From NCBI GenBank assembly GCA_932521035.1, contig OW051495.1, positions 4,712,001 to 4,776,000 of the forward strand: a stretch of 64,000 nt of DNA, written 5' to 3'. The DNA comes from Oscheius dolichura. Lineage: Eukaryota; Nematoda; Chromadorea; Rhabditida; Rhabditidae. Under the pieces are notes generated by a model. That model was given only the letters and a program-made list of their open reading frames with translations. It did not search any database and had not been told where the DNA came from. The number at the start of each line of letters is the position of its first letter. The first letter of the stretch is position 1. Both the position numbers and the translations under genes were made by a program. Of the stretch, positions 49,401 through 61,760 are shown piece by piece.

Positions 49401-52400
49401 GGCCCCCCTGTATGTCTCCTCTCGCCCTCCTCTCCTCGAGACCGGCGTTCCTCCTTCGACCCCGTTCCACCGCTTCCTTCCCTTTAATCCAACCGCCTTC
49501 AACAGGTGGGCGGAGCATTTTCCCTCTGGTCCACCTGCCTTCCTTGCAAAACCTCCAAATTGCTCAGATGGGCCTCCCATGCTCATCAAACTCTTGACTC
49601 TTCTACTCCTGGTACGTTTCACCTGGTTTATGCCGTCCCCTTTTTATCCATTTATCAATCCAAAGAAGAACTTTCGTTTTCGTACTTTTTAGATGGAAAA
49701 ATACTTCGAACTAAAGCACATTTAGTAACAATGAATTTAACTTCCTTGGGCTCTACTTGAAAGTGACAGTTTAAAGTGGCCGTGAGTCTCGGTCTTTAAT
49801 CCGACAGCCGGTCGACGTGACGGGGTTAATCCTTTAATTAGGAGCTTCATAAAAGGAATAATCTCCGGTTACGAAAGGGGAGACAATATTCTCTCGGCTG
49901 TGATATAACCGGGAATTCAGTGGGCACTCGAACATAAGTGACCGGTAAAGAAAGCGGCAATTTGGGGAAAGAGTCGTTGCCTTGACGACGGACGCAGTGG
50001 GCCACGGGGGGCACACGCAAGGGGTGGCCATTTGAAATTAACGGAGATTAATATTCTAGGCCCAAGCAGTGGTTACGGTGCTTTTCGAGCCGGACAAATT
50101 GAGGACGGCAGCTCTTCCCCGGTTCGACCGCACTCTCTACAGGTTCCGAGTGGAGGAGGGCTCGGCCCCAGAAGTTATCGGAATCGTCAGGGTAAGGTCA
50201 TCTCCTTATTCCCTCCATATCCCCCTAGGCCTTCCACACGACCGCCTCGTCCCGTTCCTCTTCCGTCTCCCTCAATTATTCCATCGATGGAAAGGATCTC
50301 CCCTTCTCCGTACATCCTGCCTCAGGAGAGATCGCGAACGAGACCCCGTTGGATCGAGAGGAACACTCAGTCTATCGCTTCAACGTACGTTTTCCCCAAT
50401 ATCAAAAAGACACGTCTACAGGTCCGTGCCTGCCTGTCCAATTTGCCCGAAGTTTGTGGCACAGCAACCGTCGAGGTGCTTGTCGGGGATACCAATGACC
50501 ACCCTCCTCGGTTCTCGTCCTCCCTGGTTCACGTCACCCTCCCCTCGGACATCCCCGTCGGAACAGAGGTGACCAGGGTCAGGGCAACCGATGAAGATCT
50601 CAACGACAACGGGGCCATCACCTACCAGCTGGTGCCTCCAAGTGGTAAGACTAGTCAGTTGCAACTTTACCAGACTACTAATTCAGACATCTTCGCGGTT
50701 GACGGCGACACCGGTCGAATTGTGACGGTGGCCGCCCTGACCGACTCCAAATACACTCTGTTGGTAGAAGCCACGGACCACGGCCAGCCTTCCCGATCAG
50801 ATGCCACTGAAATCAGAATAAAGGTCGTCGGAACTAACCCGTCGGCTCCCTCCTTCGACCAGGTCTGTTTTTAAAACTGAATATTAATAAAGGGAATGTC
50901 TTCAGCAACAGTACCACGTGGTAGTGTCACCTCCTACCCCCGCCGGGGCTGTCATCGCCCAAGTACAGGCCACCGACCCCGACCCCGGACCGGAGGGTCA
51001 GGTCAGATACCGGTTCGCAAAAACAGAAGATCCAAAGGAGAAAAAAGCACAGAGTCAATTTGAAATCAACGAAAAAGTTCGCGTTAGTTATTTGTAAAAC
51101 AAGGCAATTTAGACTGGGGTGTTGTCGTCCGTCAAGGCGCTACGAGGAGGAGAGCAGCCCGTCGACTTGGTCATAGAAGCATTCGACGGAAGTAGCACGT
51201 TCAGCAGAAAGGTAACCGGTTCATTGTGCACGATTATAATAGCTTTAGGCTTCGACCCTGTTGCACGTCGAGGTAGGTGCCGAGGCTGCCCTTCGCTTCC
51301 TTCCCCTTCCCGCCACCATCTTCATTTCCACCGAAAAGGCCCTCGGCAGCGTCATCCTGAGAGCATCCGCGTCGACCACTTCTTCTTCCGCCGTTCATTT
51401 CCGTGTCCTGGAAGAGAACTCGCAATTTGAAATGGACGGAGACCTCTTGAGAGTGGGCTGCCCTTTTTTCCTTCGTTATAATCGCGTTCCCAGGTGGTGT
51501 CTCATGTCTTCCCGGGTAAAACACAGCTGACAATCCGAGCAGAGACAGACGAAGTCTTCGTCGATCACCGTCTCACCATCCTCGCGATGGACAGCAGCGA
51601 CAAGTATCCCGTCTTCCCCCAGCTCACGTACGACATCGATGTATGTTAGGCTTCTTATTATGGATAGAGCTCGTTTAGATCCCGAAGGAGTCCACATTCC
51701 CACAGGTGGTGGCCAGGTTCTCGGCCCGCGCCAGAAACGGGACTATCAGCTACGAGCTCCACCCCGAGACGCCCCTTTCTCTGAATCTCAACTCTCGAAC
51801 AGGAGAACTGACCATCAAGACGGCCGACTTCATTCCCGATGGGGCCGACACTACTTTCATCGTCGTCAGAGCACGCAACGCCTTCTTCCCGGACTTCTTC
51901 TCCGACGTCGGGGTACTCTCCCCCGTTGTCTTCCATATAAAGACATTTCAGGTGGCGCTCAACCGGATAGATCAGCGACCTCAAATCCGCTTCGGGCAGT
52001 CTGTCTACCGGCTCGAAGTGGCAGAGAACACTCCCATCGGCTCGCTCGTCAGCCACCCCCTGGATGTGAGTTCTCTCCTTTTCCCTCCTCATTCACTTCA
52101 GGTCTTGCCAAGGACAGTACCCGTGCATTTCCGTGTTTCCCCGGCCAACTCTTTCTTTGGAATAAACACGAACGGAACGGTCTTTGTACAGAAGGCGATC
52201 GATCTCGAGGAGATAGGCACGAGTGTTCTGCAATTCACAGCTTGGGCAGAGACCGACCGAGGAGACAAAACCACAGCTAGGTTACATGTCGACCTGAAGG
52301 ACGAGAACGAATTTGCTCCGGAGGTATTTTTATTCGTTGGGCTGGTATATATAGTGTTTCAGATTCTAAAAGCTTTTGTCGAAGGAAAGGTCCGCGAGGA

Positions 52401-55400
52401 CTCGCCGCCGGGAACTGTCGTGGCCAAATTCGACGCCGAAGACAAGGACTTCACCGCGGGAAAACATCTACTGTACAGAATAATCGGAGGAACCGGGAAA
52501 GAACTCGTCTTCGTGCAGGAGGACGGTACCCTAATTTTGGGGGAGAAGCCGATTGGCAAGGATCACATGCCTACCTTCGACATCCAAGTGGAGGTCTACG
52601 ATAAGAACGGAAACAAGGCATCGGCCATGGCTCTGATTACGGTGGAGGATGTGAACAACAACGCCCCGATGATCAAGGGGCTGCCGTTGAGGTGGACCGT
52701 CAAAGAGAACGAGCAGCCGGCATACACCATCACAGCCACGGATGGGGACGGCGGCGACAATGGGAACATCACTTTCCAAATTGTTCAAGGAAACTCGCTC
52801 GGACATTTTAAAGTGCAAAACAACGGAAAGGAACAGGTGGGTAGAGGGGATAATATAGCTCAAGGAGAAGTTCAGGCTCTGTTGAGAATTGTTAAACCGT
52901 TGGATTTCGAGGAGCAGGCGACATTCCATTTGACACTAGAGGCACGCGACGGGGGGCATCCTCCCAAAGTAACAGTATTCCCCGTGGAGATCAGCGTAGA
53001 GAATGAGAATGACAACGCTCCCGTCTTCACTCAAAAGAGCATAAGCCAGAAGATATCCGCCGATGTGCCTATCGGTCTTCCTCTGGCCACAATGACGGCC
53101 ACGGACGCCGACGGGGACAATCTGACCTATTCCATTACAGGTATCCCCTGCTCTCTTCTTTTTCTAAATACTCTTTTAGGCACAGACTGCTCTCTTCTGT
53201 CAATTGATCCTCGCGGTGTCGTTGCCTGGTCCGTTCCTCCGAACAAGAGGTCAATAAAGAAGATCGTCTGCCAGGTGACCGCTTCGGATGGAGTGCATGT
53301 CTCTACCGCTAATCTCAACTTTGACATCTTCTCGGAGAAGCAGACAACCACGTAAGTTACCCATTTGAAGCGAAAACAGAGTCTAACAATTAGGGCCAAA
53401 CCCAACCGAGCTCCTATTTTTAACCAGAGGGAGTATACCTTCACTGCGGATGGCCCGCGAGGGACACAGATCGGTCAGGTGGCAGCCGCCGATCCCGATG
53501 GGGATCAGGTGCTCTTCTCCATAAAGCCGGCCGAATACCGGAATCTCTTCGACGTTGACCACCAGGTTTAAACAAGGGAAAGCAAGATATACTAATTATT
53601 TAGGGATATGTCACTCTGAAACAGGATGCAGAGGAGCTGTCCCAAACACAGTACTCATTCCTTATAAGTGCGGAGGACTGGGGACCACCGATAATGAGCA
53701 CCGTAGTCAATGTACACGTTCTTGCCCCGGGAAAGACGGCCAATAATGAGGACAACGTATCCGAGTCGACAGATGAAGGTATGGTGGGGGATGGTGAGAG
53801 ACAGGAAATATTCCAGCTGTGATCACTGTAACCGAAGAGGCTGTGTTGTCCGGTAGGACGACTTCCGAACGGCCGAAGGATCTGCCCGTCGTGGACGGGG
53901 AACACATCGGACCTCTTCAGGGAGTGCAACCAAGTTAGTTTTTTTATCCCAATACAAAATACGGCATTTAGTCATCAAATTCCTCCGCCCTTCTTATGTC
54001 TATTCCCTAAAAGGAAACTCTCCCAAGGGAACCTATCTGGGACAGGTTCATGTGACATTCAACAAGGAGGTGACCTTCGATATCGTGGGAGATGACCTGA
54101 CGGTGGACGAGGAGGGACGCATCCGGACGAACAAAGTACTCAAGGAGGGCAAGATTAACGACACCATCATCGCCTTCAAAAAGGTTTGAAGGGAAGAATC
54201 AAAACAGTCTGATTTAGGGCGTCACTGTAGCCGAAGTGTCGGTTATTGTCCATGTCATCGGAGTGTCTCCTCCCTCTCCCACCCTGCCTCCACCATCTTC
54301 CACCACTGCTCCCTCGACCTCTTCTCAAAGTGTAGTCACCCACTCCGCCAACATCGACACAAGGAAGCCGCTGTCCTTCTCATTTGAGCGTCCTCTCTAT
54401 TTCGCCTTCATCCCCGAAGGAAAACATACCGACGGACTGAAGGTGCCCATCAAACCAGAGCCGTTGACCACCAACACCGACGGCACGGTCTCCTTCTCCC
54501 TCCTCAACCGGACCGAGGTGCCCTTCCACCTGACAAAAGATGGCCAGCTGGTCGTCTTCGACGTGGACAGGGAACAGCAGCAATCTTACATGGTCGATGT
54601 TTTGGCAGTTCACGAGGATGAGGAGGCTCGTACCAGACTGAACGTGACCATTCTCGATCTCAACGACAACTATCCCGCATTCGAGGACAGTTCAGAGGCC
54701 ATTGGTCTGGCCAGCGATGCCCAGATAGGAAGCCGGGTTCACACCTTCAGAGCAACGGATTTGGATACCGGAGCGAATGGGCAAGTGGTGTACGACATCG
54801 AGGGGGACAGCGCCAACCTGTTCGCCATTGACCACAACGGTATTTTTAGCCCTTTTCGATACTAACAAACTTTAGCCGGGATACTGTCGGTTGCCTCTTC
54901 TCTCGACTCTGTTCCTCCCCAGGTGTCTCTCGCCGTGGTGGCCAGCGACCAGGGCCGTCCCTCCCTCAAGACCAAGCTCCCCCTGACTATCTACATCTTC
55001 GATGCTCATTCTCCAGCTCCGCTTCTGCCAAAGCTCACCAAAAACATTATCATCCCTCAGGATGCTGAGCCGGGATATCTCATAGCCACTCTTCTTGCCG
55101 GCCCCACAGTTCAGAGTATGTCCACCTTGGAATCCATTGAATACGATCTGACTGATGACTATTACGGACTGTTCAAGGTAGCGGAAGAGGTTTAGAATAG
55201 CACATAGAAATTACAGATTGACGAAGAAGGACGACTCACGCTCTCCCGACCAGCCTTTCCCACAGAGACTGGCCATCTTCACCAAATCAACGCGACAGCG
55301 AAGAACTCCCTCGGCGAGGACTACACCCTCGTTAGTTTACACAAATATTCATAGGCAATATTTTTACAGGTCAATGTGTTGCTCGAGCCATACGAGGTAG

Positions 55401-57034
55401 CCTCCACAGCAGTTCAAGGACTGACGGTCTTACCTTCCGATCGAAATAGTTGTCGGTTTACGAAGAACGTGTACCAGGTGGATGTGCTGGAAAACCAGCC
55501 AGCCGGTGTGCACATCTCGACAGTCACCGCCGACTGCCAAAATCCAATTTATGTGCTGAACGAGGATTACGGTACTTTCAGGTGTTTCTGTGCAATTCTC
55601 CTTGTTTAGAGGACTTCTCCGTCGATGCGGCCGGTCGGCTGTACACAAAGAGACCACTGGATAGGGAGACAAAGAGTCTCCACATGATCTACGTCGACGC
55701 AAACCCAACTCGAACTGTTCGATCGGATCCACTCGTTGAGAGTAAAAGAGGCTGTTTTTTGGAGTTCATATTCTTTGTCAGGTGCCAAACAACATCTTCA
55801 ATCGAACCAGGCCGTGGTCATCGTGAGAGTCCTCGATGAAAACGACAACTCCCCCTATTTTGATCAACTTGTCAATGGTCGTCTGGTGGCCCACGTCGAC
55901 TGGAAGGCTCGCCCACATAGTCCTGTCCTGAGGATTACGGTATATTCTAGAGAGAGGATATTTGTAACGGTCTGGTTCAGGCAAAGGACAAAGATCAGAG
56001 CCCCCATCTCATGTACTCTATTCCTGACTCGGATCAGTTCATAATCGACCCCGCCACGGGAGTCCTCTCACTGAAAAGTACTCTCGAAGAGGGCAAGGAT
56101 GTCTTCGAGATCACCGCCATAGTGAACGATGGAGCCCACCAGGCCACTGTCCCCGTTGTGGTAAATATTCTCCCAAAATTGAGAACACTTCTTCTTAGAT
56201 TTACAAGCTCTCGCCTGACACCAACATCGTACGTTTGACGAGTGAGCTGCCTTCTTCAAGAGTGAAAGAATTCCAAGTGGAAAGAACGCTGAACGAGTTG
56301 ACGGGAACCGATAGTCGAGTGATGGTCAAGGGGGGCATCGAGGATGAGAAAAGTGCCATCTACATCTATGCCGTGGATCCTGAGAGCAAGGAGCCTCTTT
56401 CAAAAGAGAAGCTCGTTGTGTAAGTGCATCCATTTGATCCTCCTATACTCATTTCTTAGGTTGCTCTCTGCCCAACAAGCGGCCCTCTTGGCTTCTCCCA
56501 GCCGCATCTCCTCGGTCTCCATTTCCCCTCCTCCCACGAGCACCTTCTCCATCTCCCAGATAATCCTCCTCTTTCTCTTCATTTGCCTCGTCATCCTCCT
56601 CCTAATCATCACCTGCCTGTGTGCCCGATATTGCCGAAGGTTCGTCCTCCGCGCTTCTCCTCACTCTTCCCCATTTTAGAAAACGTTACACAACGTCGAC
56701 CTCTGACCGAGAGTACATGTTTACTGCTGGTGGAGGTCCTCGGCCGTATGACGTAGAGGCAATCACAAGGCAGACGGCCCAGACCGTGTTGGCCCAGGTG
56801 ACCATCCCCTCGCCCATGGCCACCCATCGGGAGTCGGCCGTTTCTCCGGCCTTTGCTGATCGCTCCGAATCTGTCAAGGATTTTGGAAATAGCGTGAGGT
56901 AGGGGAGGGTGTAGAGCACCAGATAATTCTTCTTCAGAGAGCGGCCTAGTCTGCTACAGTCAGCTCTCTCAAAACACAAGATCCAGCCTAGCGGCGGTAG
57001 TCTGTCGGCTGTAGTGGTGCAAAAGGATACTTAA
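46402..57034 (+). CDS. Very large cadherin-superfamily adhesion receptor
   Basis: The start at 46402 gives a signal peptide (MRLLFFVLLFYGISADSG), and a 287-nt intron leads to CFFPESELRPFFYEVSSSTP. Many cadherin repeats follow, recognised by calcium motifs such as LEDENDNRPVF, VGDTNDHPPRF, DEDLNDNGAITYQL, VEDVNNNAPM, VENENDNAPVF, LDLNDNYPAF and LDENDNSPYF. A threonine/proline and acidic insert interrupts the repeats near 48290-48770. There is one membrane helix near 56550 (IILLFLFICLVILLLI). The cytoplasmic tail has REYMFTAGGGPRPYDVEAI and ends AVVVQKDT at 57032-57034. No EGF or laminin-G domain was seen, and no catenin-binding region was recognised, so it looks like a protocadherin-type member rather than HMR-1. 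Which nematode CDH it matches is not clear. Confidence 0.82.
49095..50055 (+). other. Large intron of the cadherin gene
   Basis: This intron of nearly 1 kb is far longer than its neighbours. No exon, nested gene or element was recognised in it. Open frames on both strands are short. Confidence 0.45.
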
Positions 57035-57161
57035 TCGGGTTTTTGTCTTTCCTCCGGTGCTTGCATATCGTCCCCCGTGATTCACTTATGACATTAATAA
57101 CCTAATAAATATATTTAACTTTGTGACCATAGGACAAAAATGGTGTTAGGGCCAAAACCAG

Positions 57162-57212
57162 TCTGGGTCGGCCACAGCTCTGGGTCGGCCACAGCTCTGG
57201 GTCGGCCACAGC
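57162..57212. repeat. Three exact tandem copies of a 17-bp unit
   Basis: The unit TCTGGGTCGGCCACAGC is repeated three times without change, downstream of the cadherin stop. Confidence 0.95.
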
Positions 57213-57320
57213 TCTACCACATGCCCCAAGACCAGGGGCTCTGGCGCTCGGGATAGGGGCTCAAACTTGGCCACACTTAATCGACAACTTCCAGGCTTGA
57301 CACCGGCTTGACACACAAAA

Positions 57321-57339
57321 CACACACACACACACACAC
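57321..57339. repeat. CA dinucleotide microsatellite
   Basis: About nine CA units in a row, just beyond the 17-bp tandem repeat. Confidence 0.9.
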
Positions 57340-57503
57340 GAAAGAGAGTTCACCAGGTCGACCTTCGAAGAGAAGCGGTCGTTCCTAAAACATTCGATAT
57401 TAAAAAATTTCAAAAGTATTTGAACCCCTCGTCTTCATGACAGTCTAAATTTAAGTAGATGCAACCCTCCCCAAACGGGGACTCATTGGACAAGAAGGAC
57501 AGC

Positions 57504-57559
57504 CTCACTAGACGGATAAATCAGAGTGACATCCTACAGTAATCTTTCCGTCTAGTGAG
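57504..57559. repeat. Hairpin with a 13-bp perfect stem
   Basis: CTCACTAGACGGA (57504-57516) and its exact reverse complement (57547-57559) enclose a 30-base loop. Its role is unknown; it may be part of a small element or an RNA hairpin. Confidence 0.7.
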
Positions 57560-57710
57560 CTAATGATTTCTTTAACAACTACCATAATATCTACTCTGCT
57601 AATGTAACTATTCAAACGAGGTAGAGTACACCTCCTGGACAGGCTTGATGTCAAAGTGCACTTACAGAAACATACAATTCCGGGAGTGGTACTCATCTCA
57701 GTCGACTCGT

Positions 57711-60557
57711 TTAACTGGCCATTGACCAATGTGCCGAGTTTTTGAAATGCCTTAAAACGAACCAACCTTCCACCAAAAACAGCAGAAGTCGGGGGAGCTC
57801 GTTATCATAGGCATAGTCGTCGGCATCTTCGTCCTCCTCTGTGTCTCCTTCATCGGCCCTCTCATCCTGATGCTCGGCCACCTCCATAACAGCCACGGGG
57901 GCATCTCCCTCCACAGAGTCCTGACTCAGATCGAGGTCTGCTCCATCGTGTGGCCCCTCCTCCTCGTCCTCTTCTTCTTCCTCTCCCTCGTGGGGTTCAT
58001 CCTCGCTGCTCTGGGTCGACGAGTTGTCGTCGTCTCGCATCTCATCGTCGTGGGGTCTCTCGTCGGCCGACGAGTCCTCCTCAATTGCCGGCTCAGCCGC
58101 CCGGTTCTCGCCATTTCCACCGTTTCAAAGGGCCTCGTCAAAATCCTGAATATTCTTTCGTATGGATACACACTACAAATTAACCCCCACCCTCTCCATA
58201 GCCTCCACGTGTTCTTTCAGCTGGTCCAGTCCTCTGTTCAGGTCGTGGGCTGGGTGGAAGATGCGACGGTCCAACTCTTCCAGTCGGCGACGCTCGTCCT
58301 CGTTCAGATGGCTTTGGAATATCTCTTCGAATGAGAACATTCCACGATCGGCCCTGGCTCTACCCTGAAAATGGCCGTTGTTAACCACTTCAAAAGAACA
58401 AAACATACCACTTGGCTGCCGAGATCATCCACCTGGGCATTTGGGGCCGGGGTATTGATGTGTCGCATCAGCACTTCCATTGTTCTCAAAATCTCCGCTA
58501 CCGTATCCACCGCCTCCTATAATTTGAATACTAAAAGAGTGAAGGGAGGGAAAGTCACCTTTTGGTTGAATCTGAGGAGGGTGATCGTCTTGACGAGATC
58601 GTTGCAGACCTTCTTCTTATGGAATAGCTTCAGGATGGGGTTAGAGGTGTGGAGGACGGTGGGGCCTCGCGACGGACTGTTGGGGCTCTCGGCCATGGCG
58701 CTGATCATAGAGCACAGCTCGGTCAACTGAAATGCATTGCTTGTAGAGAGGGATAGAAAAGGGCAGAGATACCTTTGTGTGAAGGATTGCCGACTCCGTC
58801 GTCGCCGGGGCTTCGCAGATGTTCAAAATGCACGTCTTGATGTCGGAGACGAGACTCTCCTGGGCCTTGGGCGCCTGGTTGCACGAGGCCAAGACGGCGA
58901 TCAGAATCTTCAGCGAGCGGTACGTGTCCTTGTCCTCATGACCGATGTACTTCTCCAGGAGGGACAACAGGATCTTCAGGTTCTCGTGTTTGGCGTCGGT
59001 GATCAGCGGGGCGGCACACTGGTACGTCTTGACCAGCTCCGAGAGGAGGTTGAGAATTCCACTGCGGGAGAGCATCCTCGAGTAGCCGAGGGGCAGATTC
59101 TTCTCGTCGACCCACTCGCCCGTCAACACCTCGATCAGCAGCAGGTTCACCATCGTCGTCATGTTGTCGTTCGTCTCGGTACAGTTGCGGTTGCCTCCCT
59201 TGTTGGGCACGTGGCTCATCACGAGCAGGTCGCCGTTGCCTCCCTGTCCCTGCTTCATCACCACCACCTTGCTCATCACGTCGGCGAACATCTCCGGCTG
59301 TCGGACGGCCAGCGGCATCAGCTTGTTCAGCGCCTCGAACCACTCCTTGGGCCGGGTGTCGTGCACCCCGAGGAATTCCATCTGCGGAGTGATGAGGGTC
59401 GTCTGGCGGATGGCCTTCTCAAACATGTTCCGGTACAGCTCGTCCGTGTCGACACACTGTCTCAAAATCAACGAGAGCAAAACCGCCGTGCAGGGGGTGC
59501 ACGAGCTTCTCAGCCGAATCAGACTGGCCACTCCATCTTCCTAGAAATTATACCATCAATTGGTGGGACGAAAAGGAGCCAACCTTGATGAAAATATCAG
59601 CACACTCCTTGTCCTTTGTGAGTCTGGCCAAAAATGAGAGAAGAGACCACGAGGCCCGGGTGAAGAGGACTCCCTTACGGAGGATGCGCGTCAACACCTT
59701 CATGAGGCCCGTCTTCTCCAGCTCGGTCCACATCGACTTCCTCTCCTAGACACCCAAAGTACAGTACAGAAAATAGACAGAGGCTACCGATTCGAGTACC
59801 CTGGCCATGTTCACCAGCAGTTCCTTGTCGTCCGGCAGCTCGGCGTTGATCTGTATCCGGGGCATCTGGCTGTCCCTCTCCAGCATCAGGCCAAAGTCCA
59901 CGACACTCTCCTTGTCGCCCTTCTTAATCGGCACCCTGCCCCTTCCGTCGAAGAAGGCCGTGTTGATTATCTCCTGGGTCTGGGCATTGTATTGAACCCA
60001 TTTTTTCGCTGAAAATGTTCCTATTAAAAAGAGGACACCCCTCTCGACTTACTGGATCTGTATCGTGCCATGTCGTCGTCTCCCAGCCACGACCACACCA
60101 GAGCCTTGTTCTGGCTGGTACCAAAGGCCTCGAGGAGCAGGTCCCGGCGCTCGAACAGACGAGCAAATTTGTCGTAGAGGTCCAGGTAGAGAATGACCGG
60201 CGGCAGCAGCTTGTCGTGCATAAAGGCCTGGTCAAAGTACTTCTCGATGGCATCGATGAGACTGTGCAACAGAGACGGCAACTTGTAGTCCGACACAATC
60301 TGAGGCGGGGGATATAGGATAACAGGCAGATCAGTCAAACCTTGAGGTAGTCCTTGGCCACGTGTTCAAAGAGGAGACTGCAGAAGTGGAGTCGGGTGGC
60401 CAGGGTGATGACGTCCTTTTGTTCGGGGATGGTCGTCAGCGACTGTTGGATGACGTTGTTGACCATCTCCGACACCTCCAGGCTTCCTCCTTCTTGATAC
60501 CGGACCGTGTCATGTCGTCCAAATGCGGCGCCGTCCATCCTCGTCCAGCCAGCGTGC
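57711..60557 (-). CDS. eel-1: HUWE1/EEL-1 ubiquitin ligase, central fragment only
   Basis: HUWE1 is a giant HECT E3 ligase. The visible exons correspond to its middle. In order: YQEGGSLEVSEMVNNVIQQS and TLATRLHFCSLLFEHVAKDY; LPPVILYLDLYDKFARLFER; a WWE domain (ALVWSWLGDDDMARYRSS, KKWVQYNAQTQEIINTAFFD, KGDKESVVDFGLMLERD); WSLLSFLARLTKDKECADIF; LNLLSELVKTYQCAAPLITD; MFSFEEIFQSHLNEDERRR; and finally a long acidic tract (about 57775-58040). Exons are in phase and well preserved. The UBA/UIM part upstream and the HECT domain downstream are both absent. The first visible exon opens directly at an acceptor near 60558. It may be a broken copy, a split gene or an assembly artefact. Confidence 0.8.
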
Positions 60558-60599
60558 CTGCAAATAGATAAACGGCCAGAACAAGTCACAATTAAGAGG

Positions 60600-61130
60600 A
60601 TTACAAGAAATTGGTTTCATGAATTTGGTCAAAAAAAGCTGTCGGGTCTTCCGTTTTACGTGGGAAGGTGACTTCCGGTCTCCCTATTGGTGGTCGTGTC
60701 ACAGGGGAGCCAAAGACCGCCTTGGTAGACGCAGGACTCAACAACCGGGAGATCGGGCCAGGACACCCCCTCTGCAAAGCGAGAAAGGCTGCTGCGAGTG
60801 GCGGTCTCTCACAACTGTCCCATTGGCTGTCTCTTACTAATCCGACTTTTTGAACGAAAAGGTGAAGCCCGAGTGAACGGGAGACGCAGTTTTACGTGGG
60901 AAGGAACCCCACAGCGCCGTTTTCTGTCAGTTCCCAAAGGAACCAGAGGCATGACAGTTGCGTCGGCCACGAAGGTCCGACACGCTTTGAAGCCGAATAA
61001 ACGGGACGCGTAATTTTATGTGACCCGGAACTCACAACGCGGTGACTGGCACTTTTGGAAAAGTAGAAAATACAACCTGGCAGCGAAGAAGGAGACGACC
61101 GCTGGGAAGAAGACGAAGAAACGAGACTGA
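60600..61130. repeat. Region with three diverged direct repeats
   Basis: Related phrases recur: ttttacgtgggaaggtgact near 60655, ttttacgtgggaaggaaccc near 60892, and a more diverged taattttatgtgacccggaa near 61011. They are each preceded by gggagacgcag- or gggacgcgt-like sequence in the last two cases. No gene is seen. The unit is not recognised. Confidence 0.5.
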
Positions 61131-61261
61131 ATGAAAAGAGGGTCGACAAATGTCGAAGCATGGTTTGGGCACGTTTTTCGACCAGATTGCAGTTTGGCAA
61201 TTCAGGCAAGACAAAGTTATCTATTATTGGTTGTCAATGCCTGTCGGTGCCTGTCGAAGAG

Positions 61262-61362
61262 AGGATACCATATGAGACTGTGGCAAAAGAGAATGTCGAA
61301 AGATATCCCGGAACCGCGTGAAGTAAAAAATAGTTTATTTCTATCTGGCCTGTACTGACTGA
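61262..61362 (-). repeat. Duplicated neprilysin 3' UTR, copy A
   Basis: This stretch (containing atgagactgtggcaaaag and tagtttattt) closely resembles 62520-62625, which lies just beyond the stop of the intact neprilysin. It marks the fragment beside it as a duplicated copy. Confidence 0.75.
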
Positions 61363-61379
61363 AACAATAGGTCGAGGGG

Positions 61380-61760
61380 TTAAATGAAGTCACGGTGAAG
61401 TAGTCGTCCTCGTTCAGGATTTTGTTGACTTCCACAAAAAAGGGTGGCATGGTAAGCAGTTAATTGGGCGTCGTCAGTAATGAAATCTGGGTAAGCGATG
61501 TTCTTCACGAGCTGCTCGATCTTGTTGTAGGCTCCTTTCTTCGTGAAGGACGTCATCCAGTTGAGTTGGTCGATCATCGAGCGGAACCCTACACAACGTG
61601 ACATTTATACAGTATCCCTTCAAACCCACCGATGAGAATGCTGCTGGCCACCTTGGCCACGTTGTTTCGGATAGAATCGCGGGTGCTCTGATCCGGGTAG
61701 ATGCTAGGCTCTTTTTGGCTATCGCATAACGGTCGTTCCGTGGATTCATTGGCCCTCATA
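61380..61760 (-). pseudogene. Truncated, frameshifted neprilysin (M13) copy
   Basis: The minus strand reads a middle portion of an M13 peptidase: YPDQSTRDSIRNNVAKVASS, then MIDQLNWMTSFTKKGAYNKI and NIAYPDFITDDAQLTAYHAT. The frame then breaks at a run of six T near 61453, and VEVNKILNEDDYFTVTSF continues in another frame. After that it passes straight into sequence like the 3' UTR of the neighbouring gene. The zinc-binding HExxH region and everything C-terminal are missing, so it cannot be an active peptidase. It probably arose by duplication of the gene at 62647 onward and an internal deletion. Confidence 0.75.

Noticed and set aside
57508-57765. 85-codon minus frame considered as a continuation of HUWE1
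   Set aside because: It does not match the region expected after the acidic tract, and the join is not clear.
58737-59588. 283-codon open frame on the + strand
   Set aside because: It is antisense to well-conserved HUWE1 exons; a shadow frame caused by GC-rich codons.
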